A stretch of DNA of 64,000 nt, taken from contig MCGE01000003.1 in assembly GCA_002105175.1 (NCBI GenBank), positions 1,426,001 to 1,490,000 of the forward strand. The letters run 5' to 3'. The number at the start of each line of letters is the position of its first letter. Positions within the stretch are counted from its first letter, which is position 1. The notes beneath the pieces were generated by a model that had not been told where the DNA came from, searched no databases, and saw only the letters and a program-made list of their open reading frames with translations. The position numbers and the translations under genes were made by a program. Positions 1-12,729 of the stretch are shown here, one piece after another. The stretch is from Absidia repens (taxonomy: Eukaryota > Mucoromycota > Mucoromycetes > Mucorales > Cunninghamellaceae).

Positions 1-471
1 GTCGTTGATCCGTTCCCGCCGCCGCTTTTCAATCGCACTGTGTGAAAGTCGTCGATGTGTTTCTCGTTCACTAGCTGTTTTTGCGGCTGGTGAGTGTATG
101 CCGTCAATCGCTGTCGTAGAATGTGATAACGAAGGTGTCTTTTTTTTATGATGAACCCCATTATTGCTTGTGTTCTGCGATTTTTTTCGGTCGGAAAAGG
201 GTGGTGAAGAGGAGGGCGTTGGTTGTAGAGAGGGGGATGTGGTAGGGGAAATTGAATGGAGAGGGTGTGGAGGTGGTGGAAAACGAACTATAGAGAAGGG
301 AACGGATGGAAGCGGAAGTTCGATTGGTGGTAGTGGTGTCATTCGAGGTGAGGTCGACGGTGCGCGGTCCTTGTCCTTGTCAGTTGGGTTGAACATCGCT
401 GGTGATTTACGTGTAGGCGAAGAGGAGGAGGAGGAGGACGAAGAAGAAGGAGAAGGTGAATAGCAAGACAT
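1..471 (-). CDS. bHLH transcription factor, N-terminal part, truncated by window edge
   Basis: An uninterrupted frame runs from an ATG at 471-469 to base 1 (157 codons) and continues beyond the window. The first 135 residues are Ser/Pro/Thr-rich and low in complexity, starting with a poly-Ser run. The last visible residues, HSAIEKRRRERIND, match the basic region and start of helix 1 of a basic helix-loop-helix domain; the His, Glu and Arg that contact an E-box in class B bHLH proteins are all present. The rest of the HLH lies outside the window. It should be a nuclear E-box-binding regulator, comparable to fungal Esc1/Ino4/Cbf1-type factors, but the subfamily cannot be decided without the helix-loop-helix and any zipper. 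No intron is needed in the visible part. Confidence 0.85.
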   Translation of the reverse strand, partial: MSCYSPSPSSSSSSSSSSPTRKSPAMFNPTDKDKDRAPSTSPRMTPLPPIELPLPSVPFSIVRFPPPPHPLHSISPTTSPSLQPTPSSSPPFSDRKKSQNTSNNGVHHKKKTPSLSHSTTAIDGIHSPAAKTASERETHRRLSHSAIEKRRRERIND

Positions 472-929
472 AAGAATGCAAAATTATGTGTTGAATATAA
501 TATGTAAAAAGAAAGAAAGAAAGACAGAAAAAAGAAAAAAAGTGCACAAATAAAGGGTTTTTAGATAGAGAAACGACGGAGTCTGACAGCATGGAGCAAC
601 CCTTTTTTTTTATTGGCTGGTTTTTTGCTTTAAAATACAAAACAGAGCAAATGAAGCATGTGATCATTTCAAGTTTTTTGGCTGGCTCATTTTCCACTAG
701 CACGGCACACACACGTCCCAAATACCCATACACCAACACACCCCTTATATGCATTGGAAAATATATACACAATATAAAAAAATAATTTTATTATAAGTTG
801 AGAATTTCTATGTAAGATGGAGGAGAGGAATAATCTAAACTAAAGAAATAAATTACAATAGCATAGTACAAATGTATCTACAAGTATATAATAAAGGAGG
901 AAAAGGGTCTAATAAAGTACTATTGCTAC
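472..929. other. Intergenic stretch between divergent bHLH 5' end and IFRD 3' end
   Basis: A/T-rich DNA with GAAA-rich and poly-T runs. It should hold the bHLH promoter and 5' leader (472 upward) and the 3' untranslated region of the IFRD gene (around 780-929, with minus-strand AATAAA-like motifs). I see no convincing gene here. Confidence 0.5.
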
Positions 930-2633
930 TTATAAGCGGTCTTTTCCAGATCTAGCTGCACCGAGTCGTTTTGTCCTTGATTTCTTGTTTTCTTGATACA
1001 CCATACTCTTATCGAATTTGCTGACGTTGCTAGCATATTTGATGGAGGCTGCCAAACTTGGTTCATCCACTGATTCTTCTGAATCTGATCTTTCATCGTC
1101 GTCCTTCCCAAAGATTTGCCAGATAGCATCGTTGGACTATTAATAAGAATAAGAATGTTAGCTATACCCACGATATCATCCTCTTACTTTTTTTTCTTAC
1201 CTTGTAATGCTGATCCAAACCACTATGTCCCAAATACCGATGGAATGCATTCAATGGAATGATCTTGGCTATATAATAACGAAAGTCAGTTAGATCAACG
1301 ATACCCATTTTATAATTAATATTATTATTACTATTTGGATACTTACACCATCGGTCTAGTACAAACGATTTCCCATCGATTTCTATTTCATGATAAGGTT
1401 GGCTACCATCTTCAACAGTGCTGAGAATATCTTGGAACATATACTCGTCTTCATCTTGTTCCATCGTTAACGTCCGAAGAGTGTGTACTAATTCGTTGAG
1501 TTCAGTTTGATGTTGATCTTCAGACTAGTTCATAAAGTAAAAGAAACGATCAATACAGTAGTTCAGTTTCATCTGATTTGGGAATAAACTTACTTTGTCG
1601 GTAATTGATCTTAAAGATTCAAACATAAGAGCCACCGCTTGTCCAGCCGAAGTTTGGAGAGTGCCAGGAAATTCCATGAGTAGCTCCAATTCACCAATCA
1701 CCCTAAGAAATAAAAATCATAATATTGTGTGTAAGCAAAAAGTAAATCAATTTCCTTATTTGTTCTTATCATCATCATCATCATCATCATCATCATATTC
1801 ACTACTTACTTATCCATTTCTTCTTGAATAATATCTATATCTACAGGTCCTTGACAAAACGAGACAACAAACATCAATGCATATGCACGAGTAATGGATG
1901 TCATCAAGATGTCGTTGTCATCATTTTCATCATCATCATTGTCGTCGTTATCGTTATCTACGTCATTATCATCATCCGCATTTGCCACCATTCGATTGTA
2001 CATCTCGTGGCGGATCATTTGAGCATCGATTTGGGAAGATATGATATATGTGAGGAGCGCCAAGGTTTCATAACACTAGTAAAGAAAATATAAAAGTACG
2101 TAAATTGTGTATTATCATAATAACCGTAAGTGAGAAGGAGGACCTTACCTGAGCTTTGATCTTTTTGCTTCTTGATTTTTGGAGCTTGTCTTTGAGCCTT
2201 TCAGAAGCTTCTTGGTATAACAGTTCCTGATCGGCATGAGAAAAGTCGTCGTTATGGTTGATAAAAGCTAAGCCCAATATCTTGATCGCCAAAAGAGTTT
2301 CTTGGAGACTTTCACCTTGGTCTATCCGGTGCATCAAAATCTCCACAAGTTCTTCGGTGCGGGAAGCCAAAGGTTTCATAGCATTGTGTTGTTGTAGTAC
2401 TGATATCAATCTTTCAAGAGCCTTTTCCCGAATCCTATGTGTTTAACATACAAAAAAAAATAATAATAATTAGATGGCGAGATCCTTAATGACTATCTGA
2501 ATGAAAAGACTTACGATAATCGATTTACGTTCAAGTCATCGATGGCTTGATCAAGTGTTCCTATCCAAGAAGGGGGTTCGTCTTCTTCATCTTGTGTATG
2601 CTTCGTTCTTCTTTTCCCAGAATGAGCTACCAT
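930..2633 (-). CDS. IFRD-family (interferon-related developmental regulator) protein
   Basis: Seven exons: 2633-2515, 2434-2149, 2075-1810, 1702-1594, 1524-1347, 1268-1201 and 1136-930. Joined, they give 410 aa with the frame closing at TAA. The helical N-terminal two thirds (exon 2: ERLISVLQQHNAMKP and following) correspond to the IFRD domain. The C-terminal part carries the FVLDRWSKIIPLNAFHRYLG-type segment and a short NDAIWQIFG motif typical of IFRD C-terminal regions. A strongly acidic Asn/Asp insert of about 25 residues (near 1900-1990) is encoded by a TCA/TCG-rich tract. Animal IFRD1/2 proteins are transcriptional co-regulators, and IFRD2 has also been reported on idle ribosomes; which role applies here is unknown. 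The basic first residues (MVAHSGKRRTKH) could be a nuclear signal. Confidence 0.88.
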
Positions 2634-3003
2634 TGTTCAATGTAAGTAGTAATAAATGAAAATAAAAATAAAAGGGAAGAAAGTTTAAAAAGGCAAAAAG
2701 ATAAGAAATGTGCAAATAAAAAAAAAAAAAAAACTAAAAAAAATAAAAAAAAATGTTTCAATTTCATGCCGGACGTGACTTTTTTGCGCTATCCGGTTGG
2801 CCATTGTCCTAACCACTGCAACCCCCCCCAGCCTTACACTATATATCTAACAAATACCCCAGTAAAATCAGGAAAACACCATTCAAAATCGATCAAGTCA
2901 ACCCAATGTTCTTTTATTTAATAAAAAACGCAAATATACTAATTCACTAAAATAAAAATAAAAAAATCTATATCCCAAGTATCTAATCTAAATTCTAATA
3001 CCT
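2634..3003. other. Intergenic: IFRD promoter and Zim17 3' region
   Basis: A-rich DNA with poly-A runs near 2718-2755 and a C-run at 2822-2829. The minus strand of 2765-2830 has a stretch faintly like a tRNA D-arm, but no tRNA can be folded (see rejected items). No gene seen. Confidence 0.4.
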
Positions 3004-3651
3004 CTAAACATCATCATTTTCCTTTTCCTTTTCACGTAACTGCCGCGCCTTGTCATTTGCTTCCTTGATCCTTTGTTCCTCTTCTGCTGCCACTGTAGGT
3101 ACCCATTCCATCAAATGTTCCACAGGTAGCTTGTTGCCTTGTTCATCCACCACCACCTTGCGTATCGCTTCACCTTTTTCCTTCACCAAATCTTCCACAT
3201 TGGTTTTTGTATCTTTGAACCACCCCAAATTGTCCGCAATCAAATGTCGGTTTTTGCAGTCGGGACACTGGATAAGGACAACCCCTTTTGTGTAGGCGTG
3301 TTTTGACATAACATGGTGCGACCGCACTTCACATACTTTGCAAGTAAACCCAATGAGAAGTTGGTGCTTGGGATCCAGGACTTGCTCTTCCGGTTCTTGA
3401 GCTTCCGTTTGAGAGGGTGGTGTTTCGTGCCAGCAACTGGGTGAGTGGTGCAATTTTCTTTTTTGTTGAAGAAGAAAAAGGCTGCTGCCGCTATTGCTGC
3501 TATTGCTAGTGTTGACAGGGTGTTGCTGCTGCTGTAAGGTCCACGAAAGGCTGACAAATCCACGATGGTGTAGTGCTGATCGAATCGATCTTGTTTGTAA
3601 ATGCTTTTGGTATCCAGATATACGCTGAGGTTTTACTAAGGTTCGAAGCAT
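3004..3651 (-). CDS. DNL-type zinc-finger protein, mitochondrial Hsp70 escort (Zim17/Tim15/Hep1-like)
   Basis: Single-exon frame of 215 aa from the ATG at 3651; an upstream extension in the same frame exists, but this ATG begins a typical mitochondrial presequence ([21 protein letters not shown]), rich in Arg and lacking acids. The C-terminal half holds the DNL zinc finger: [19 protein letters not shown], then [22 protein letters not shown], giving two CxxC pairs about 36 residues apart and the family signature [10 protein letters not shown]. Family members keep mitochondrial Hsp70 soluble in the matrix and so support protein import and folding. A longer, polar linker (with a Gln/Ser run) separates presequence from finger, and a charged tail follows it. 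Start choice is an inference from the presequence. Confidence 0.92.
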   Translation of the reverse strand: MLRTLVKPQRISGYQKHLQTRSIRSALHHRGFVSLSWTLQQQQHPVNTSNSSNSGSSLFLLQQKRKLHHSPSCWHETPPSQTEAQEPEEQVLDPKHQLLIGFTCKVCEVRSHHVMSKHAYTKGVVLIQCPDCKNRHLIADNLGWFKDTKTNVEDLVKEKGEAIRKVVVDEQGNKLPVEHLMEWVPTVAAEEEQRIKEANDKARQLREKEKENDDV

Positions 3652-4215
3652 GTTGTGTAAGGCTATGGGGAATAAAAAAGAAAGAGAATAGCGAAAAGAA
3701 AAGAATGGAAGCAGAAAGAGAAAAAATATTTCTATCCCCGGGTCCACTTCGAGCGCTTTTAAAACTCCGTTGGTTAGTCCTTGGTTTGTCATCAAGGAAA
3801 GCAACTAGGCAGGTGACTATATTTTACATGATAATTACTATTTCTCGTCACCTTTCATACTTTCTCCGTATATTTATATATATCTAGAAAGCATAGAGGG
3901 GAAGTTTGGTGGTTCCTATTCAAGCTCGATTTCATTATTTCAGGTTATCTATTACCCCTACTACTTCCAAAAAGAGCAATCGGGGTCAGAGAAAGCATCA
4001 CAATAAGCTGACTTGGACATCATGCTGGTCTCAAATCATGTATACAATCTTGCATTATGATAAAAAATATTTTTCTGGGTGTCAAAATGTGGGTTTTGAT
4101 GGGATACGATTTGATATTTTCGTCATTTCGTAGTTTGGTGGGCACCCACCCCTTTTTAGGCGCGCCAGCTGGATTGTCGTTTGGGACTTGTCGTATTTTT
4201 TTTATTGCAATACAC
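3652..4215. other. Intergenic stretch without recognisable gene
   Basis: AT-rich DNA between the Zim17 promoter and the left end of dispersed repeat copy 1. It has a few short open frames (for example 3906-4133) with no recognisable family, no coding-like composition and no intron structure. Confidence 0.4.
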
Positions 4216-4219
4216 CTTC

Positions 4220-5490
4220 CGCAACAAAAGTCGCGGGCTGAATATATATAGTATATTCACTACACTCGACATATGGTACTAGTTGATTGATATGAATGAT
4301 GGAGCAGACATTAAAAAACAATCTCCTGAGCACTTCCTATTATTACGAATATTACAACAGCGTGCTGTCCAGAATAAAAGGAAAATAATCTACAGTACTC
4401 TACGATACAACGGCGGCTACATTCACTACATGACCAATCTTATTAATATGATAGGTCGAAGTGGGAATAAACTCATCTTTCATATTAGATAACCTCGGAC
4501 TCCATCCAGTCATTGTAGCTATTGTGGTGGGAGGCTAAGAATAGTCATAAAGAAGGAGTGAATGATCGATAGCGCCTTATATAATGGTAAAATTGCTTGG
4601 ATTCATGAATATGAGTAGCTGAGCGGATAGAGAGCTATCTTTGATACTAAATGACTTTGGACGATCAACAATTCGTTAGTATTATATTGGGAGAAGCAGT
4701 GAATGAACTAGAAAGTAGGTGTTCGATAGATAACTCAAAAAAAGAGCTATGATAACGTTTTTATCGTTAATAATACTTAAGAGGATGAATAATGAAAAGA
4801 CATATTTTATTTAAATGAATATGGTAAATACTATACTAATCCCCCGGGGTTCATTGTAACAAGGGATCTAATGGAGGTACATCAGCACGAGGGAAACTAC
4901 ATTGAGATCTAAAGAATGACAAACACGAATCTAAATGGACAACTGTAAAATGGGAATCAAATAATGCACAGTTTATGACAAGAACAAAAGCAGTGGTATT
5001 TATGGAAACTTGCGCATAGTCAAAAAGTGTGATTGTAGTAAAAAAAGGGATCTATTGTAGATGACATGAAGGAAGCCTCTGGGATATATTTCTTTGAAGC
5101 AAGTAAAAAGACACGAATTTTATTCAGATGTAAATAAAAACTATGAACAAGCTAATACTAATCTAACACTAAACTAAGCTAATGAAGGCTCCAAAGCTAA
5201 CTACTGAAGATTCTAAATCCTAGATCCAAAATGAAAGGATTTCCCCATGCATGTTGTAATCCCTGAGCTGAAACCCCTTCTAAACTAGTCCTGACAGTAA
5301 TCTAAGTCCAATACGGCCACATAGAAGTTGAATGGTGAAGAAAAATTGAAATGAAAAAAAAAGGAAAGAGAGCCGAAAAAATAAAATAGGCGGGAGAGAA
5401 AATAAATATTTCACGTGGGCGGAATCTGAAATCTTTTTTTTTTTTTTGTGGAAGTAGGTCGAACGATTTTTTTCCTTCACAAAAAAGGTC
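4220..5490 (+). repeat. Dispersed repeat family, copy 1
   Basis: About 1.27 kb that recurs, diverged, at 16.2-17.3 kb, 44.1-50.5 kb (interrupted) and, inverted, at 55.5-56.5 kb. The left end (GGCTGAATATATATAGTAT near 4229) is poorly conserved. The right third is strongly conserved: a core starting CTAAGCTAATGAAGGCTCC (about 5174), then ATCCAAAATGAAAGG, GTTGTAATCCCTGAGCTGAAA, a GAATGGTGAAGAA block, an A/G-rich tract, and the terminal motif CACGTGGGCGG (CACGTG at 5412-5417). Internal CATATTTTATT motifs lie near 4801 and a degenerate one near 5115. It encodes no recognisable protein and shows no clear terminal inverted repeats, so its class (non-autonomous element, or relic) is open. Confidence 0.8.
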
Positions 5491-5917
5491 TCCCCTTTTT
5501 TTTCCATTTGAAAAAGAAAGAGAACAAGGCCAGGCATTGGGTTTCTAAAAGAATACTGTGACAGTGTAAAATAAGCTAAATTTTTAAATCTGTCGTCCAC
5601 GCTTCAATCCACTCCCCTAACACTCGACATGTACGTACTTCCCGAATCTTCAACGTTGTGTTATGAAAAAGTGATCTCATGGTGCCACAAGGATCAAAGG
5701 AATATGCATAATTGCCAAGACAGTTTTCATTTGTATTTTGTTTGAAGGCTTTGAATTTTATTGTATATACTATTTATATGGATTCAAATGGAGGATAATA
5801 ATTATGAATATTTATGATGTAAGGGGAAATATGTGGAACAGGAAAGGAAAAAGAGACCACGCTCAATTTTTTTTTTCTATTTGGTATCATGATTTGCATT
5901 TTCTACAGTGCAGCCTC
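5491..5917. other. Intergenic stretch right of repeat copy 1
   Basis: AT-rich sequence leading to the 3' end of the small minus-strand gene at 5918. The short open frame at 5738-5995 on the plus strand is antisense to that gene and has no recognisable content. Confidence 0.35.
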
Positions 5918-6127
5918 TTAGAGACCACCGCCACTTCGCCCAACATCCACGAGACTAAGACCATTGTTGATTTTCATCCATTGTTGTTGTCCTGATTTAT
6001 CGGAGCCCTTTGATGTCATAATATGTGTGTGTGCTGGAGAGGGTTGACTGGTGGATCGAACATAGGTGGCATAACCAGCAGCACCGGTAACAATTGGAGT
6101 GAGAATAAGAGCAGCAGGACGAGCCAT
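5918..6127 (-). CDS. Small hypothetical protein with one N-terminal hydrophobic segment
   Basis: A 69-aa single-exon frame beginning MARPAALILTPIVTGAAGYATYVRS. The first about 20 residues form one hydrophobic, glycine-containing helix followed by Arg and a polar, Ser/Gln/Lys-rich tail, consistent with a small single-pass membrane or organelle protein. The ATG is the only sensible one and an A/T-rich leader precedes it. I do not recognise a family. It stands alone between repeat copy 1 and a gene-free AT-rich stretch. Confidence is limited by length. Confidence 0.5.
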   Translation of the reverse strand: MARPAALILTPIVTGAAGYATYVRSTSQPSPAHTHIMTSKGSDKSGQQQWMKINNGLSLVDVGRSGGGL

Positions 6128-7569
6128 AATGAATAATTTTTATTTGATTTGAATTTTTGTATGTATTAATGTATGTATTAGGAAAAATAGAAAAAAAGGC
6201 CGTCCTTTTATATTCCAGAAGAGCCAACGCTATCGTTATCTACAAATCAGAACTAAGACCCTTTTCTTTACCGGAGTTTGAGATGACGTACAGGAACATG
6301 CGGATTTTATAGCTGCGTCTAAATCTCAATGCTTTTATGGTCAAACGCTATCACTTGTTCTTCTCACGCAGTTAGATAGTTAACTTTTTTTTTTTTGTGG
6401 CGGAATATGTAATAATGATGACAATTCAACTAATCGAGGAAAGAGATGATAGCTATAATGAATATTTTGATAGATAATGATGGTATAAGCCTGTTTAATC
6501 GAGTGAATGAGACTTTGGGTAATTGATGTCAAAAGCCCACACTTGGCACTTATTTATCGATTCACATCGTTTCACACTTTAAACAGCCGTTTAACAAATG
6601 CTTAAAAAAGAGGGGGGAACCGATCTTTAGTATATAGTTTAGTTGCCTGTCATTAATATTCCGATAAGGGGTTCTTCCTAATTATGCTTCACTGGCCAAT
6701 AACCTCTAAAATTACACTAATTCAAGAAAAAAAATATGACATGACCTTTTCTCTTCTCCTCCCTGATCATAACATTGCTTCATTGATAACACAATATATA
6801 TGATTAACCTTTTAGTACGCATATTTGATCGATAGGAGAAAGGCAAAATAAAAAAAAAAATAAAAAAAAGGCTCAATCGCATTATACGACCATGATAAGC
6901 AATGACATGTGTAACCATCTGAGGTCATATCGCCGTGGCATGTGTTTAAGATTTGATGGATTTTGAGACTGAAACGGATAAATTTTTACTATGATAGCCA
7001 AAATGCTCTGTCAAATAAAAGGCCTGACACATATTTTTACCATTACGGGAAATAAGACATCGTTAATAGATCAAAATTGATAAGTTGGTTTTCAGTAAAA
7101 AAAAAAAAAAAAAGGGGAGGATGGAAAATATAAAATTAATTTTCAATATTTTCATGAAGATAATCAATTTTCTAGTGCATTCGTTGTCAGAATATGTTTC
7201 AAAGCTAAGTTTTAAAAAAAGAATAAATGTAAGCTTCTTTTTTGTCTTGATGAAAGTGAGACAACGATGATGCATATTTTTGTGGGGAGAGCGGCGTTTC
7301 AAAAAGTTCAGGCACCCAAAGAAATATATTGATCGCTGTGATTTTATCATCGTCAAGTTTAAAATGGCACAAACACTATGATTTCCAAGTTCTGACTTCT
7401 TTTTTTTTTAATAATTTGTTGGAATGTTAGTATACACGTCAAATAAAAAAATATTCCGCTTATATAAACTCATATGATTTATTATTCCGTACTGATTTTC
7501 CAATTTCTTTCTCTCATCTAATTCTATCTCTTCATATACCATATAATACTATCTTATCTTACTACATAA
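6128..7569. other. Long AT-rich intergenic region
   Basis: About 1.4 kb without a convincing gene. Poly-A/poly-T runs (6383-6396, 6846-6868, 7097-7113) break all frames. The right end should contain the promoter of the plus-strand GPI-protein gene starting at 7570; TATATAAAC at 7461 lies about 110 bp upstream of the ATG and may be its TATA element. Confidence 0.4.
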
Positions 7570-8254
7570 ATGACTTGCTCTATTTTTTTCGCACTCATGC
7601 TTGTGTCTATGATGGTGATGGTGGTCAAAGCAAACATGTCACCTTCATACCCAGAACCCGGCAGCGTATGGACGACTGGCAAAGAATACGAAATTACTTG
7701 GGGTATTGTTGCATATAGATAAAAAAAAAACGGAACGCAGTAACGCCTTACTGATTTTTTTTTATTAGAGGAAGACAATGCTGAGCCCACCATCAATTCT
7801 ACATGGAAAAACTTCCGAATTGGTAATTTTTTTTTTTTTTTTTTTTTTAGCTAGGATCATCGTGTCTCAGACTAATGTGCATATTTATTAGATTTAATGA
7901 CTGGGGAGGACCTTGACCAGCAGTTATTGACAAATATTGCTGAGAATGTTAAAGGAGATGCCATGAAATATAAATACACAGCGCCTGAAGTGGCTCCACA
8001 CGCCCCGATTTACTTTTTGATGTTCACCAGCGGTAAAATATATATATATATAAGCTGCGAAATTTACTTGACACTTTTGACTGAGGTTTTTTTTTTTTTT
8101 CTTTAACATAGACAATGGGGAAAATGCGTGGTCCTCTAGATTTTCTATTGTGAGCCAAGATGGAAAACAAGAAGTACCAGAAAATTCCGCTCAGCCTAAT
8201 GGTACTACTTCATATCTTTCAAAAGAAAGGTGTGAAAGGCCTATCCTTTGATAC

Positions 8255-8293
<39 letters not shown>

Positions 8294-8650
8294 GTAGGCG
8301 AAAAAATCCCTTGGGGTACTGGTAAATTGGTAACAGATGCTTTATCAGCTTCATCATCTTCCTCAGAAGGATCAGCGGAAGTTGTCGATAAGAGTAATGC
8401 CTCTGCTTCCCCCGCTATAGCAGCACCATCTGCTCCTGCTAACCAAGGCTCAAAATCAATCAATACCGCCTCTGCCTCAGCATCAAATGCCCATTCTGCC
8501 TCCACTTCTCCCTCTAACGCCTCTGCCCGTAAAGGAAATGTCAGTGCTTCTCAGAAGAAACAAATGTCCGATGCTATTTCACATACGTCGGGCGTTTTCC
8601 CTCTTGCCGCTGCCTTTATTTCAGCTGCTGTGGGGTGGTTTTTGTTCTAA
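7570..8650 (+). CDS. Secreted GPI-anchored protein with Kre9/Knh1-like domain
   Basis: Five exons (7570-7702, 7769-7822, 7892-8032, 8112-8201, 8298-8650), all introns in phase 1, give 256 aa. Residues 1-21 are a signal peptide (MTCSIFFALMLVSMMVMVVKA). The next about 100 residues contain YPEPGSVWTTGKEYEITW and a C-terminal SRFSIVSQDG strand, the pattern of the fungal Ser/Thr-rich GPI-anchored family related to Kre9/Knh1, whose members act in the cell wall, often in beta-1,6-glucan matters. A Ser/Ala-rich stalk (about residues 150-235) follows, likely O-glycosylated. The C-terminus ends in a hydrophobic segment (GVFPLAAAFISAAVGWFLF) typical of a GPI-attachment signal. Intron 4 ends in a 34-T run just before its acceptor. 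Exact biochemical role is not shown by sequence. Confidence 0.88.
8259..8292 (+). repeat. Poly-T run (34 nt) beside a splice acceptor
   Basis: Uninterrupted T tract in intron 4 of the GPI-anchored protein gene, ending four bases before the TAG acceptor at 8295-8297. It acts as, or has expanded from, the polypyrimidine tract. Confidence 0.85.
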
Positions 8651-8721
8651 AAAAAAAGAAGGCCGATTATAGTCATACAATATATTCCAAAAAAAAGTAG
8701 TACTATTTTTCTTTATTTGAC

Positions 8722-8810
8722 AATATCATATCAGTAGCAACAATAAAAAACATACATCTAGTTGAAATATCATATCAGTAACAACAATAAAAAAACGTAC
8801 ATCTAGTTGA
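8722..8810 (+). repeat. Tandem duplication of a 44/45-bp unit containing a poly(A) signal
   Basis: Two adjacent copies (8722-8765 and 8766-8810) of a unit starting AATATCATATCAGTA and ending CATCTAGTTGA, differing by two substitutions and one A. Each copy carries CAACAATAAAAAA, so an AATAAA-type signal is doubled (8742 and 8786). The unit lies 70-160 bp after the stop of the GPI-protein gene and just before the 3' end of the RVB2 pseudogene. Confidence 0.85.
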
Positions 8811-8894
8811 GTACTAAGAGGAATGGGTGAGGGGGGTAACGATGGAATGATATGCTCGCTAAGTATATAAACCAAAAAACTAAACTAAACTAAA

Positions 8895-10997
<2,103 letters not shown>

Positions 10998-11460
10998 GTC
11001 AATAGCAAATTAGTTCACTTTATGGCAGGCATCATATAATACAATCATGAACAAAGTTTATAAGCTTGGGGAAGTATTTTTTACCATTGTATTAGGCAGT
11101 GTACCTTTTTTCTACAAAAGAGAAAAAAGAAAAGAGAAATATGCTCTTCTGTTAAAGCGCAACTCTTTTCCCTCCTTATTTTAAACGCCGACCAGACACT
11201 TTGAGCAGGATTAATTTACTGGAAGAGGCAATGCTTCCAACACACATTGGAGCCATCTTCCGCGTTTCCACGGTGATAAAACATCAATATATATTCATAT
11301 AAATAGGTAATTTATTTAATAGAGTGATTTATTCAATAGAGTATATAAAGTAAAATAATGAGAGTAAGAAGTATTATGAATGTAAGATAATAATAATGAT
11401 AAGGTATAATGTAAGGATAAAACGTATATGAAAAGAAAAATGATGGAGTTGGTTGGAAGT

Positions 11461-11727
11461 TTATGCGCCAGTATTAGTCACATCATAGCCAGCTTGATAC
11501 ACCAAGCGTCCGCCCATGGGATCGACAAAATAGCCAACAGCATCAGGGTGAGAGTTTGTTCTCATAGGATCATTTAAATACTTGGCTTGAGCAGCAGGTG
11601 ACTGAGCAGGGTAACTGGGTTCATAGAGAGAACTTGGTCGAGAGGCATCCCTAGATTGAGAAGGGGTAGAAGTAGTACTTGATCCATGTTGGGTCAATTT
11701 CTTCAAGAGGTCGTGGATGTTCATCAT
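11461..11727 (-). CDS. Small hypothetical protein, Ser/Pro-rich middle
   Basis: An 88-aa single-exon frame starting MMNIHDLLKKLTQ (a second ATG follows at once). A short amphipathic N-terminal helix is followed by a Ser/Thr/Pro-rich linker and a more ordered-looking C-terminus with Tyr, Gly and Asp (GYFVDPMGGRLVYQAGYDV). Residue choice is even and unlike a random AT-rich frame, and the flanks look like untranslated regions, so I treat it as real. I do not recognise a family and cannot assign a function. Confidence 0.55.
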   Translation of the reverse strand: MMNIHDLLKKLTQHGSSTTSTPSQSRDASRPSSLYEPSYPAQSPAAQAKYLNDPMRTNSHPDAVGYFVDPMGGRLVYQAGYDVTNTGA

Positions 11728-12729
11728 GATGAGTAAAGTAGTATGTAATAGAAGAGAGAAAGTTTGATTTAATTTGATAATAATAATAAAAAAAATTCTA
11801 TCAGGGGGCGGTTAGTTTATATACTTTTTGTGATTGTTGCACTGTCAAAACGGTTATCCGGTGAAACTCCGACATCGTTCCGTCCTGTGTTCTTCCTTTT
11901 TTTTATATCTTGAATTTTGACTCTATTAAAACACATCAACCAAAAAACAACAACATAACAGCTACTTAAAAAAATATCATTTAGATGACTAGCGTTATGA
12001 TTTATTATTATTGTTTTACTTTCAAAAAGAGGTTATATGATTGTAAATTTATCGTATTGTCTTCGATTAAGCGTTTATACTTGATCCGCGGTGCGGAGCT
12101 CGGATAATACATTAGACGGGACCAACCAAAAGCCCACCTAAATCAGGTGGAGTATTTTAAGGGAGACATTCACAACGTTTATCCAACGACTCACACACAT
12201 CTACCGTTGTACCTAGTTGGTTCGTTTTCTTCAATCACGCAAACTGATCAATCACCTTCATTGTATCAATAGATCAGTATGCTCCTAAATAAAGGTATTC
12301 TTCCCATCCCTTCCTATCCCTGTTTTCAATTACGACAGTAAAAACCAATGGAAATGACCCCCTCCCCTTTATCAATAACCCAATTATCCAATGAAATGGC
12401 GTGCATTATTTTCGGTTATAAAAAAAAAGTCAAGTCAAAAGAAGAAAGAGTATTTTTGTTTATTTCGAATGAATAGACTAAAAAAATATGATATATATAT
12501 ATATATATATATATAGGAAGTATGAGGGTAGCAGAAGATAAGAACAATAATAAAAAGTAATGCAGAAAAAAAGAAGAAGATAAATACTAAAAAAACGTAA
12601 GAGTAAAATGTGGGGAGATGATGGGGAATGTAGTATTGAGGTAAAAAGGGTAGCGACTAAATCAATACTAATAACAGATGAGGGAGGGGAATCCAAACCA
12701 AATATACACTAACAGGCCATCGCTTTTTG
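11728..12729. other. Intergenic, with a TA microsatellite
   Basis: About 1 kb without a gene. It holds the promoter of the small gene at 11461-11727, a (TA)n tract at 12489-12514, and the 3' untranslated region of the PWWP gene (12480-12729). The short frame 12478-12696 (-) is low-complexity and not credible. Confidence 0.4.
12489..12514. repeat. (TA)n microsatellite
   Basis: Alternating AT/TA run of about 26 bp in the 3' flank of the PWWP gene. Confidence 0.8.

Noticed and set aside
2765..2830. Minus-strand sequence resembling a tRNA D-arm (GTGGTTAGGACAATGG)
   Set aside because: No anticodon stem or closing acceptor stem can be drawn; likely chance or a very old fragment.
7063..7356. 97-codon minus-strand frame with Phe/Lys runs
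   Set aside because: Driven by a poly-A/T run at 7097-7113; the plus strand shows an equally long artefact frame.
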